This document shows positions 33,770-42,548 of a stretch of DNA of 64,000 bases, piece after piece. Where the stretch lies: positions 1-64,000 of the forward strand of contig NZ_JAIVEM010000188.1 in the NCBI RefSeq assembly GCF_020404765.1, in the 5' to 3' direction. Source of the stretch: Paenibacillus sp. BJ-4 (GTDB lineage: Bacteria; Bacillota; Bacilli; Paenibacillales; Paenibacillaceae). The notes under the pieces were generated by a model. The model saw only the letters and a program-made list of their open reading frames with translations, searched no databases and was not told the DNA's origin. The translations under genes were made by a program, and so were the position numbers. Within the stretch, counting starts at the first letter, position 1. Each line of letters opens with the position of its first letter.

Positions 33770-34664
33770 ATTAAGGGAAGTCACAAAGACATTTGCAGAG
33801 GAAAAGGCAGTGGATCAACTCGCCCTCACGGTGAAAAAGGGCTCCATTTTTGGATTGCTGGGCTCGAACGGGGCAGGTAAAACGACACTGCTCAAAATGA
33901 TCGCCGGAATCTATCGACCGGATGCAGGGAAGGTGCTAATTGGGGGACAAACTGTGTATGAGCAGCCAGAAGTCAAGCAGCACATTCTGTTTATGCCGGA
34001 CACACCCTATTTTTTTCCGCAAGCGACGATTCAACAGATGGCCCGTTTCTATCGCTCTATTTATCCAAGCTGGAGTGAGGAGCGCTACATACAGCTTACA
34101 GATATTTTCAAGCTGGACCCCAAACGTAAACTTCATCGTTTTTCCAAAGGAATGAAGCGTCAGGCCGCATTTTTACTTGCCTTGAGCTGTATGCCTGAAC
34201 TGTTGATTTTGGATGAGCCGATTGATGGACTTGACCCCGTGATGCGACGGATGATCAAAAATCTGCTATTCCAGGAAACCGCTGCGCGCGAGCTGACTGT
34301 CGTGATTTCATCCCATAATTTGCGTGAGATAGAAGACATGTGTGATCACGTCGGTATTATGCACCAGGGACGTATGCTGCTGGAAAAGGAAGTCGACGAC
34401 CTCAAGTCCGATACGCATAAGGTGCAGGTTGCTTTTCGTGAAAGTGCGCATGAGGAAGGCGTATGCAAGCAACTTTCGGTTGTACATAAGGAACGGAGAG
34501 GCAGTGTTCTGCTGCTTATTATCCGGGGGGAACGAGAGCGGATTGCAGAAACGATTCAGGTGTATGAGCCACATGTGTTCGATTTGCTGCCGTTGACGCT
34601 GGAGGAAATTTTCATTTATGAAATGGAGGACGCAGGTTATGACATCCAACCGATTCTTCTGTAG
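33762..34664 (+). CDS. ABC transporter ATP-binding protein
   Basis: A 300-residue single ATPase domain. Walker A is GSNGAGKTT, the signature region is RFSKGMKRQAAFLLALS (degenerate, with SKGMK in place of SGGQ) and Walker B is LLILDEPIDGLD. A C-terminal extension of about 80 residues is typical of multidrug or antibiotic-resistance ATPases. The start is TTG 33762, overlapping the regulator by 8 bp behind AAAGGGGGA. It works with the permease encoded next. Confidence 0.9.
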   Translation: MIELREVTKTFAEEKAVDQLALTVKKGSIFGLLGSNGAGKTTLLKMIAGIYRPDAGKVLIGGQTVYEQPEVKQHILFMPDTPYFFPQATIQQMARFYRSIYPSWSEERYIQLTDIFKLDPKRKLHRFSKGMKRQAAFLLALSCMPELLILDEPIDGLDPVMRRMIKNLLFQETAARELTVVISSHNLREIEDMCDHVGIMHQGRMLLEKEVDDLKSDTHKVQVAFRESAHEEGVCKQLSVVHKERRGSVLLLIIRGERERIAETIQVYEPHVFDLLPLTLEEIFIYEMEDAGYDIQPILL

Positions 34665-36738
34665 CGGCGGCGTGATTCGCCAAAGCCTGAGACAGCATGG
34701 CTGGATCGGTCTGTTGTACTTGGCGGGATTATTATTTACGGTACCGCTACCGTTATTTATGAGTATCGGAAACGACCGAGTGCCTACGGTTTTGAGAAGC
34801 CTGTTCGATAGTACAAACTCAGGCAATGAATCGCAAAATATCATTTTTTTGACCATACCTGTGCTGGCGGGTGTGATGCTAATTCGTTTTATTCAGCAGA
34901 AGGGTTCATCGGATTTATACCACAGTCTTCCTTTGCGCAGAGAGCAGCTGTTAACGGCACATTTAATTAGTGGTCTTATCCTTTTGCTCGTACCTATATG
35001 GCTGACTGCGGGAGTAACTGCCCTGTTAAACGTGTCAGTTGAGCTGCCTTTTATTTTCCATATCAATGATATTGGATCATGGGCTTTGGTCGTATCGGTT
35101 GTTACGATTTTCTTTTTTGCCTTTACCGTGTTTGTGGGCATTTGTGTAGGACAATCGCTGCTGCAGGCTGTAGTAGTGTATGCTTTGCTGCTGCTGCCCT
35201 TTTTTTTGTACAACATGATTAGTCGTTTTCTAGGACACAATCTATATGGTTACGCTCAGATTTCGGGAACCATTGTTCAAAATAGTAATGGCGTGGGGTT
35301 GCGTAGCAGCAATAATATTTGGCATAGTTTATCGCCGTTCGTCCGGATTATGGATTCGTTGAGTAGCGCATTTTCATATGTGGAGCTGCTTATTTATGTT
35401 GGTGTTTCCTTGCTGTTTGTGATTTTAAGCTATGTGTTATATCGCAAACGGCTTGTAGAGAAGGCAACGCAGGCAATGGCCTTTACTTTCTTCCAACCCT
35501 TTTTTAAGGCAGGAGTCATGTTATGTGCCATGTTGCTGATAGGAGAATATTTTTATAGCACAGGAGGCCAGGGGAGAGACTGGTCGATCTTCGGGTATGT
35601 GCTTGGAGCTATTTTGGGCTATATTGCTGTGGAGATGGTAATCCGCAAGACATGGCAAATTGTACGTATTCGTGCTTTGCTGGAGTTGGTCGCATACGGT
35701 GCAATTTTGGGTCTGGCAATGTACATCCCCACGTCTAGTTGGATAGGCTACGAGGAACGGATTCCGACCGCGCATTCCGTCGAGCAAGTCTATGCTGGGC
35801 CAAATTTGTATCTGGACGGGGGATCAACACAAAAAAATCTTTATTTTTCGCAAGATAAAGCTTTTATCGCCGCTGTGTTGAATTTACAGCGTGAGCTTGT
35901 GAGAGCACATTCAGCTGGAGAGACGTCCGGGTCCAATAAAGAACCTCAACAAATGATATCTATTGCCTATCGTTTGGATAATGGTACCATTATGACTCGT
36001 AGCTATACTTTTCCTGAGCGGCCTTTCCGGGCAGCGCTGGCGAAAGTGATGCTATCTGAGCCGTACAAAACAGTAAGCTACTCACTTGATAAGCTGTATG
36101 GTAAAGCGGAGACAATCAGCATTCAATCGGCAGATGATAATGAACGACGGATCGTTCTGACCGATCCGAAAGATATTCGTGAATTTGAAGCTGTACTGAA
36201 AGAAGAAGTATTAGACATGAGCTATAGTGAAATGCAGGCAGGCTCTTATGCGTTGGGGAATATTGATATTTTGAACAAACCTTCATCTATTTCAGCAGAA
36301 GAACCAGAATGGACTCGCAGCGTCTCCTATAATTGGCGCTTATCCTTCCACAAGCTGAATGCTTGGCTGGAACGCAAAGGATACGCCGACAAGGTGATTA
36401 TCACGTCGAAAGACATTATATCGGTTCGAGCTATTCCAATGGTTTCTCAAGAGAAGGAGCCGTATCAACAACCCGGTAAGTATATTGAAGCAGCGAATTT
36501 ATTCAGGATATTACAGCAGAAGTATAAAGTCACCACAATTGCAGATCCAAAACTTTGGAATACTGTGCTGGATAACCGGAATGATTACAGCTATGGTCCA
36601 CAAGTGGAGAAAGGCACGTATCTGTTCCAAGTCAAAATCAAGTCCATCAGCGGTTCCGGCTTTCATACGGTTTATTACTTATTAACTCCAAAAGGCATCA
36701 CATCTGAGCTTGCGAAGGCTTTACCGACAGCTCCTTAA
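34639..36738 (+). CDS. ABC transporter permease with large C-terminal extracytoplasmic domain
   Basis: About 699 residues. Multiple membrane segments fill residues 20-390 (for example IGLLYLAGLLFTVPLPLFMS and WALVVSVVTIFFFAFTVFVG). About 310 soluble residues (YEERIPTAHSVEQVYAGP onwards) are predicted outside the membrane. This shape fits permeases of YtrA-regulated bacitracin/lantibiotic-type transporters, and the C-terminal domain may be one of the uncharacterised (DUF) domains attached to them. ATG 34639 is favoured over 34618 because GGAGGA is 8 bp upstream. Translation is coupled to the ATPase gene through overlap. Confidence 0.85.
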   Translation: MTSNRFFCSGGVIRQSLRQHGWIGLLYLAGLLFTVPLPLFMSIGNDRVPTVLRSLFDSTNSGNESQNIIFLTIPVLAGVMLIRFIQQKGSSDLYHSLPLRREQLLTAHLISGLILLLVPIWLTAGVTALLNVSVELPFIFHINDIGSWALVVSVVTIFFFAFTVFVGICVGQSLLQAVVVYALLLLPFFLYNMISRFLGHNLYGYAQISGTIVQNSNGVGLRSSNNIWHSLSPFVRIMDSLSSAFSYVELLIYVGVSLLFVILSYVLYRKRLVEKATQAMAFTFFQPFFKAGVMLCAMLLIGEYFYSTGGQGRDWSIFGYVLGAILGYIAVEMVIRKTWQIVRIRALLELVAYGAILGLAMYIPTSSWIGYEERIPTAHSVEQVYAGPNLYLDGGSTQKNLYFSQDKAFIAAVLNLQRELVRAHSAGETSGSNKEPQQMISIAYRLDNGTIMTRSYTFPERPFRAALAKVMLSEPYKTVSYSLDKLYGKAETISIQSADDNERRIVLTDPKDIREFEAVLKEEVLDMSYSEMQAGSYALGNIDILNKPSSISAEEPEWTRSVSYNWRLSFHKLNAWLERKGYADKVIITSKDIISVRAIPMVSQEKEPYQQPGKYIEAANLFRILQQKYKVTTIADPKLWNTVLDNRNDYSYGPQVEKGTYLFQVKIKSISGSGFHTVYYLLTPKGITSELAKALPTAP

Positions 36739-36886
36739 GCGAGACAGAGAAGTACAAAAGCTCTCCCACATTTGGACTGACGTAATTAGAGGCATAGAGA
36801 GATATAACGTAGAACATCAAAGAGAGAAGAGTTCAATAATGTACAGATTAATTACGTACAGGCCAATTGTGGAGGAGTAGCAAGAT

Positions 36887-37651
36887 ATGAAATATACAGA
36901 AGATCATGAGTTTCTACAGCTATTAAAGCATCATGAAGAGTCCTTTTCCGGATGGGATTTCTCATTTATCTCGGATACAGGCCGGGTCGCAAGCGAGCCT
37001 TTGAAATGGTCTTATGTCAGCAAGGCTATGACGTTTATCCATACATCCAAGGCGATGCTGGATATGGGGACGGGTGGGGGAGAGCTATTGTCCGGTTTGC
37101 GCCCTTTTCCAGAGCTTGTATGTGCGACAGAGGCGTATGCACCGAATGTTCCAATTGCTAAAAAACGACTGGAGCCGCTGGGCGTACGTGTTATCGCTAT
37201 AGATGACGACGACTCTCTTCCGTTTGACGATGCCGGGTTCGATCTTGTGCTGAATAAGCATGAGTCATTTTCGCCAGCGGAAGTGCGCCGTATTTTGCGT
37301 CCAGGCGGGACGTTCTTGACCCAACAGGTGGGGGGCCTGGATTGTGCGGGCATTAACGAACACTTGGGAGCGCCTGATTACGAGTATGCGGACTGGACCC
37401 TTTCTCAAGCGCTTGCAGGTCTGAAAAGCAACGGCTTCGAAATCGTGGACCAGCAGGAACAGTTTCCGATACAGCGGTTTTACGATATCGGCGCGCTCGT
37501 CTATTATTTAAAAGCAATTGAATGGCAGATTGCAGACTTTCAGCCACAGAAATATATAGAACAGCTGTATGGTCTGTATTTGGACATCCAACGTGATGGA
37601 TATTGGGACGTGAAGCAGCACCGTTTTTTGATCCATGCTAGAGCGATATAA
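36887..37651 (+). CDS. SAM-dependent class I methyltransferase
   Basis: A 254-residue protein. The SAM-binding motif I is MLDMGTGGGELLSGL. Motif II-like VCATEAYAPNVPIAKKRLEP and acidic IAIDDDDSLPFDDAGFDLVL follow, then RILRPGGTFLTQQVGG (motif III). It is a Rossmann-fold methyltransferase similar to those of the UbiE/type 11 group. GGAGGAG precedes ATG 36887. The substrate cannot be inferred; neither neighbour belongs to an obvious pathway with it. Confidence 0.88.
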   Translation: MKYTEDHEFLQLLKHHEESFSGWDFSFISDTGRVASEPLKWSYVSKAMTFIHTSKAMLDMGTGGGELLSGLRPFPELVCATEAYAPNVPIAKKRLEPLGVRVIAIDDDDSLPFDDAGFDLVLNKHESFSPAEVRRILRPGGTFLTQQVGGLDCAGINEHLGAPDYEYADWTLSQALAGLKSNGFEIVDQQEQFPIQRFYDIGALVYYLKAIEWQIADFQPQKYIEQLYGLYLDIQRDGYWDVKQHRFLIHARAI

Positions 37652-37665
37652 AAAAGATTCGATAC

Positions 37666-37698
37666 CAAAAAGGCCTTTCCCCCAGGGAAGGCCTTTTT
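37666..37698. terminator. Bidirectional terminator between convergent genes
   Basis: AAAAAGGCCTTTCCC faces GGGAAGGCCTTTTT around a short loop. A-run and T-run on either side allow termination of both the methyltransferase gene and the leftward small gene. Confidence 0.85.
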
Positions 37699-37708
37699 CC
37701 CATACGCA

Positions 37709-37981
37709 TTAGGGTAAGAACAAAATCAGAAGCCACATGGCAGTTGGCAGTGAAATACCGACGGCGATGGCTATATAGGGCAAGGGGGTTCTGAAGTAGC
37801 TTTTCCAGTCCGCCTCCTTGTCCTTTTTTTCATGATAGAACGCTACCTGTGTTGCAAAGCTGTGAAGCAGCTTGAGTGCCTCATCGTTCGGAATATGCTG
37901 TAAGGAATACCATAGATCATCGTGTGCTTTTCGGAGCAAGGTTACATCGGAGGTATGATCCTGATGATCGAATAAGGACAT
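37709..37981 (-). CDS. Small membrane-anchored protein of unknown function
   Basis: About 90 residues, starting at ATG 37981 behind CGAGGAGATGG. A charged, helical N-terminal part (TLLRKAHDDLWYSLQHIPN) is followed by one hydrophobic C-terminal segment (YIAIAVGISLPTAMWLLILF). I do not recognise the family. It is divergent from the binding-domain membrane protein at 38080 and may share its control region. Confidence 0.7.
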   Translation of the reverse strand: MSLFDHQDHTSDVTLLRKAHDDLWYSLQHIPNDEALKLLHSFATQVAFYHEKKDKEADWKSYFRTPLPYIAIAVGISLPTAMWLLILFLP

Positions 37982-38079
37982 TTTACCATCTCCTCGTATA
38001 CTAATCTTTACCATAATTGTACAATGAAGAAGCAATTGCTTACAGTCTCATTTCATATAAAAGGTATAGGGGGATGCAC

Positions 38080-39534
38080 ATGTCTGATCCAAAGGGAGTT
38101 ATAGCTGATACGGAGAAAGGCGCTTCTATGCGGACAGCATGGTTTTGGCCATGGCTGGGCGGTACGTTTATGTTTGGATTGTTTTCAGTCATGTTTAATG
38201 TAATTTGGAGTATAGCTGTGGCATCCAATGTGCAGTTTCTGCTGAGGCATGAAGGTGTGACAGATACAGCCGTGATTGTAATGATAGTGCTGTATGCCTG
38301 GATTGTCGGCTTAATTTTTGCGGCTTACGGTGCCTTGAGTGCGCGCATTTCCAGCATGCGTAAGCTTCCATTAATGCTGACCGGGCTGTTATCATTATTG
38401 TGCGGGCTGGGGCTGTGGATTGTGGGGCTACAGGGATCTGGCGGTCAACCAGCCGAGGTATGGGGAGGCTCGTGGGAGCTCTTTTCACTTTATCACGCTT
38501 GGGCGGAGCCTGTGCTGGAGGTATTACAGCCGTATACACAGCATAGTGAAATCTGGTTTCTGTTGACAGCACTGCTGCCGATAGCCGGCATGGTGATAGG
38601 TGTCGGGGTAGATCGTTATCCAGCGGTGACAGGCAGGAACGGAAAGGTGGATCATAGATGGCAATGGGTTGTTGCCGCGATATCCGCTGCACTCGTCATT
38701 GTCCTGACGATTACACTGATGCTTCCTCAACGTCCATACATTGCGGAGAGGGATTTTCCGGTCGTCGACGGAGCTACAGCGGCTATCCCGTTCGCGCAGG
38801 ATATGCTGCATGAATTGACCGGAATGAGCAGAGCGCGTGCGGCGCACGAGCTGAAATTCAATACGACGCATCAGGCGTATGTAAATTTGATTGAAAAGAA
38901 GGCGGATCTGATTCTGGTGGCCGGACCATCCGATGCAGAGCTGCATCTGGCAAAAAGTCGAGGGGTGCAAATGAAGCTGACACCAATTGGGCGTGATGCG
39001 TTTATTTTTCTCGTCCACAAAGGCAATCCGGTTGAGGGGCTTTCTGCGGGGCAGGTTCGCCGTATATATGAAGGGGCTATTCACAATTGGTATGAAGTGG
39101 GGGGAAAGGATCAGCCGATCATTGCTTATCAACGGGAAGAAAATTCAGGAAGCCAGACATATATGCAAAAGAAAGTAATGGCAGGCCATGAGATGGCTGA
39201 ACCTCCCCGGGAACTCCGAATTGGCATTATGGGTGAGATGATTAATGCAGTCGCAGATTTTAACAAGGATCACAACGCGCTGGGCTATTCATTTTATTAT
39301 TTTGCAAATGTGATGCATAATCGTCAAGAGGTCAAATTTCTATCCATTGATGGAGTGGAGCCGAACAAAGAACATATTCGTTCGGGGCAATATCCATTCA
39401 CGGCTCAATTATTTGTGGTCACACGGGAAGGCGAGAAGCCACGCCCTTCGATGCAGCGATTACTCGAATGGCTGCAAAGCGAAGAAGGAACCCGGGCCAT
39501 TGAAAGAGGGGGCTTTGTTGCTCTGGGCTCGTAA
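38080..39534 (+). CDS. Membrane protein with C-terminal PstS-like substrate-binding domain
   Basis: About 484 residues. The N-terminal 235 residues hold about five membrane segments (starting WFWPWLGGTFMFGLFSVMF). The C-terminal 240 residues resemble a phosphate-type periplasmic binding domain (PBP-like): YPVVDG-like start FPVVDGATAAIPFAQDML, then FIFLVHKGNPVEGLSAGQVR and the PstS-like REENSGSQTYMQ. Binding domains of this family normally exist as free lipoproteins with ABC permeases. Here the domain is tethered and no ABC genes are nearby. A sensor or scavenging role is possible. ATG 38080 is chosen for its spacing from AGGGGG. Confidence 0.8.
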   Translation: MSDPKGVIADTEKGASMRTAWFWPWLGGTFMFGLFSVMFNVIWSIAVASNVQFLLRHEGVTDTAVIVMIVLYAWIVGLIFAAYGALSARISSMRKLPLMLTGLLSLLCGLGLWIVGLQGSGGQPAEVWGGSWELFSLYHAWAEPVLEVLQPYTQHSEIWFLLTALLPIAGMVIGVGVDRYPAVTGRNGKVDHRWQWVVAAISAALVIVLTITLMLPQRPYIAERDFPVVDGATAAIPFAQDMLHELTGMSRARAAHELKFNTTHQAYVNLIEKKADLILVAGPSDAELHLAKSRGVQMKLTPIGRDAFIFLVHKGNPVEGLSAGQVRRIYEGAIHNWYEVGGKDQPIIAYQREENSGSQTYMQKKVMAGHEMAEPPRELRIGIMGEMINAVADFNKDHNALGYSFYYFANVMHNRQEVKFLSIDGVEPNKEHIRSGQYPFTAQLFVVTREGEKPRPSMQRLLEWLQSEEGTRAIERGGFVALGS

Positions 39535-39690
39535 ATCTGCCATGATGATTCGCATACAGTTGATTTCCGTATCTTCACCCGTAAGAGTGAAACGAAGACA
39601 GCAGGGTAATACATAGAATATGCCCTGCTGTGATTACGATACCTGCACAGCATTAGCATGGATATCAACAACATAAGGGGATGAACGAAA

Positions 39691-40989
39691 ATGAAGAAAA
39701 AAACATCGGCCTGGCTGCTTTTGCTCGCCGTAGCCATCATGGCGGCGGGATGTGAAACAGGCGCACAAACCGGATCGAAAGAACCGGCTGGGCAAGTGGC
39801 TCAGCATGAGCAGCAAGGTTCAACGTCGGCACAAGCGGACGGTTCGGGAGCAGGTGTACATACACCGGAACAGCAGACTGCTTCTGACGGAAGTAATACT
39901 ACATCATCCACCACCTCGGGGACAGGAGGACAAGCATCTACGGACGGTCATGTAGCGAAGGTCCGCATGGATAATATTACTGCACTGCGTCTGATCGACG
40001 GTCAATCCGGCTGGATCGGCGGAAATGGCTGGATTGCCCGGACAGACGCGGGACCATCCGGCTCAGTCGGATCGGCTTGGAATGTGCAATATCAAGGCCA
40101 AGGTACGGTGCAGCAGATTTTTGCCTTGAATGGTCATCAGGCCTGGGCTGCTATGGCAGATAGCGGCTCGCTGCTGGCAACGCGCGACGGCGGCAAACGC
40201 TGGGAGGCTGTAGGGACAGTACCTAAGGAAGGAACAGCAGGCTTTTTACATTTTGTATCATCCAACGAAGGATTCAGCGGTAACCAATATACGAAGGACG
40301 GCGGACAAAGCTGGTCAGCGCTTCCTGTGCCTGATCATATGGTGGGACAGCCCTATTTTCATGATCGGCAAAACGGCTGGGTGGTAACGCAGGCCACAGA
40401 CCGCTCGTTCCAGATTGTACACACCGTTAACGGAGGGCAAAAGTGGACCCCCGTCATGTCACGGACAACCGAAGAGCCTCTGAACGGGGCCATTATCCGC
40501 TCGGTGGAACGGGGCAACGCATGGATTGAGCTGATTGGGGGTACGGGGATGAATCAGACTTCGTATTCGCTTTGGCATACGGCCGACAGCGGTCAAAGCT
40601 GGCGAGCTGTAGTGGCGAATGCCACGGCTGGCGGCGGTCCCGCGCCCGGTATTAGCCAGAAAGACAATCAGGTTTCCAAAAATGAAGGGGTGGCACCGGG
40701 GATGCTCTATGCGGTGAATAGCAATACCGCATTGATGGGCGGCTACTGCGCACCGTGCGACAAGTCCAATACGATCGGCTGGACGAATGACGGCGGCAAG
40801 ACGTGGAACAATGGCAAGCAAAGCTTTGACGGTTATGGCAGCCAGCAAATCGGGATGGCGAATGCCAAGGAAGGCTGGGCTATTTTCTCGGATTCGGAGC
40901 AGGCACCTGTGATGTATACCACCTCGGATGGTGGAGAGCATTGGACTCAGAGCCATGTCTTTGACAAGCCTGCGGCATCAGGCCACTGA
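39691..40989 (+). CDS. YCF48/BNR-repeat lipoprotein
   Basis: 432 residues. A lipoprotein signal peptide ends at the lipobox MAAGC (Cys21). A low-complexity Ser/Thr/Gln/Gly linker (about 22-85) follows, then a beta-propeller of BNR/YCF48-type repeats. The repeats are marked by RDGGKRWEAVG, KDGGQSWSALP, NGGQKWTPVM, ADSGQSWRAVV, NDGGKTWNNG and SDGGEHWTQSH. Such propellers are exported and often bind protein or polysaccharide; no sialidase catalytic residues are evident. It follows the PstS-like membrane protein on the same strand, about 150 bp apart. Confidence 0.85.
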   Translation: MKKKTSAWLLLLAVAIMAAGCETGAQTGSKEPAGQVAQHEQQGSTSAQADGSGAGVHTPEQQTASDGSNTTSSTTSGTGGQASTDGHVAKVRMDNITALRLIDGQSGWIGGNGWIARTDAGPSGSVGSAWNVQYQGQGTVQQIFALNGHQAWAAMADSGSLLATRDGGKRWEAVGTVPKEGTAGFLHFVSSNEGFSGNQYTKDGGQSWSALPVPDHMVGQPYFHDRQNGWVVTQATDRSFQIVHTVNGGQKWTPVMSRTTEEPLNGAIIRSVERGNAWIELIGGTGMNQTSYSLWHTADSGQSWRAVVANATAGGGPAPGISQKDNQVSKNEGVAPGMLYAVNSNTALMGGYCAPCDKSNTIGWTNDGGKTWNNGKQSFDGYGSQQIGMANAKEGWAIFSDSEQAPVMYTTSDGGEHWTQSHVFDKPAASGH

Positions 40990-41015
40990 ATCGGTATAAA
41001 AGGAGGGGAAAGCAC

Positions 41016-41891
41016 ATGAGCCAACAAAAGAGCCAACAAGAGAAAAGTGTACTTACATGGACTGACGGGCGTGAAGTGCCGCTAATTGGGCAGGGCACAT
41101 GGCATATGGGCGAAAAGGCTTCGCTCCGTCAAGAGGAGGTGCGTGCGCTTCAACTTGGTTTGGAACTGGGCATGACGCTGATTGACACGGCTGAAATGTA
41201 CGCGGAGGGTAGAGCGGAAGAGATCGTCGGGGAGGCCATTCAGGGCCGCCGGGAAGATGTATATCTCGTTAGCAAGGCTTACCCTCATCATGCAAACCGC
41301 CAAGGGCTGATCCATGCATGTGAAGCGAGCCTAACCCGCATGGGAACAGAGTACATGGACATGTATCTGTTGCATTGGCGTGGGAACATTCCGCTGGAAG
41401 AGACGATACAAGGCATGGAAAAGCTGCGTGAGCAGGGTAAAATCCGCAACTGGGGAGTGTCCAATCTGGACAAATCTGATATGGAGGAGCTATGGAGCCT
41501 GAATGGAGGCGATGCCTGCACAGTTAACCAGGTGCTGTATCATGTAGCTTCGCGAGGCATTGAATACGATCTGCTCTCATGGAGCCGTACGCACGGGGTG
41601 CCTGTAATGGCCTATTGCCCGATTGCCCAAGGTGGAAGCCTGCGACAGGGACTGCTGGAGCATCCCGTTATGGTAGATATCGCTGCCAGCCACGGGGTAA
41701 CTCCATCCCAAATCGCGCTCGCGTGGGTTATACGGGACGGCGATGTCTGGGCAATTCCCAAAGCGGTACAGGAATCGCACGTACGGGAAAATGCAGCGGC
41801 AGCCCATATCCGGCTTACCCCTGAGCAGCTTCTACGAATAGACGAAGCTTTTCCTTCGCCAACGCGGAAGCAGCCGCTGGATATCGTTTAA
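41016..41891 (+). CDS. Aldo/keto reductase
   Basis: A 291-residue NAD(P)H-dependent oxidoreductase of the TIM-barrel AKR family. The catalytic tetrad is visible as Asp and Tyr in LIDTAEMYAEG, Lys in VYLVSKAYPHH and His in YLLHWRG. Cofactor-binding WAIPKAVQESHVRENAAA follows near the C-terminus. AAAGGAGGGG precedes ATG 41016. It is followed after 14 bp by mug, so the two may be cotranscribed. The substrate is unknown. Confidence 0.93.
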   Translation: MSQQKSQQEKSVLTWTDGREVPLIGQGTWHMGEKASLRQEEVRALQLGLELGMTLIDTAEMYAEGRAEEIVGEAIQGRREDVYLVSKAYPHHANRQGLIHACEASLTRMGTEYMDMYLLHWRGNIPLEETIQGMEKLREQGKIRNWGVSNLDKSDMEELWSLNGGDACTVNQVLYHVASRGIEYDLLSWSRTHGVPVMAYCPIAQGGSLRQGLLEHPVMVDIAASHGVTPSQIALAWVIRDGDVWAIPKAVQESHVRENAAAAHIRLTPEQLLRIDEAFPSPTRKQPLDIV

Positions 41892-41905
41892 GAAAGGGGA
41901 GGCCC

Positions 41906-42442
41906 ATGTCAGAGCAGGAGACAGAGCTGAATGAGGTAGATGATCACTTGGATTATGGATTATCCGTCGTATTCATTGGTTTTAATCCCAGCTTGAAATC
42001 AGGCGAAATCGGCCATCATTATGCGAATCCGCGCAACCGTTTTTGGCGCATACTGGAGGGGGCGGGCTTGACGCCTCGCTTGTACGATCCATCGGAAGAT
42101 CGGGAGCTGCTTAAGCTTGGCTACGGTTTTACGAATATCGTTTCCCGCCCTACCAGGGGTGTGGAGGACATTACGCGTGAGGAATATGCCAAAGGACGTC
42201 TGGAGCTGCATGCGAAGCTAAAGGAATATCGTCCGAAGGTCGCTTGCTTTGTCGGCAAAGGCGTATACACCGAATACAGTAAAAAATCCAAAGTAAATTG
42301 GGGATTTCAGCCTGAACCGCTCATCCCCGAGATGCATGAATTTGTGGCACCCTCGTCAAGTGGACTTGTGCGTATGTCGTTGGAAGAGATCACGGATATT
42401 TACCGCCATCTGCAGACGTTCCTTTCGTCAGAAATCGTCTGA
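41906..42442 (+). CDS. mug: G/T(U)-mismatch DNA glycosylase
   Basis: A 178-residue enzyme of the Mug/TDG branch of uracil-DNA glycosylases, which removes uracil or thymine opposite G in base-excision repair. The catalytic-loop motif is GFNPSLKSGEIGHHYANPRN, with Asn in the water-activating position. FTNIVSRPTRG and the C-terminal VAPSSSGLVRMS complete the fold. The usual start of the loop, GINPG, reads GFNPS here, a mild deviation. AAAGGGGAGG precedes ATG 41906. Confidence 0.9.
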   Translation: MSEQETELNEVDDHLDYGLSVVFIGFNPSLKSGEIGHHYANPRNRFWRILEGAGLTPRLYDPSEDRELLKLGYGFTNIVSRPTRGVEDITREEYAKGRLELHAKLKEYRPKVACFVGKGVYTEYSKKSKVNWGFQPEPLIPEMHEFVAPSSSGLVRMSLEEITDIYRHLQTFLSSEIV

Positions 42443-42485
42443 AAACGTATGAATACATCGAATACATGAGATACACTAAACAGAA

Positions 42486-42534
42486 AAAGAACCACACGTC
42501 TTCATCCCTCAGGGAAAAGGAGGTGTGGTTCTTT
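42486..42534. terminator. Bidirectional terminator between mug and ald
   Basis: AAAGAACCACAC (42486-42497) pairs with GTGTGGTTCTTT (42523-42534), flanked by A-rich and T-rich ends. It can serve both converging genes. Confidence 0.88.
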
Positions 42535-42548
42535 GAGTTGTTGTTATT

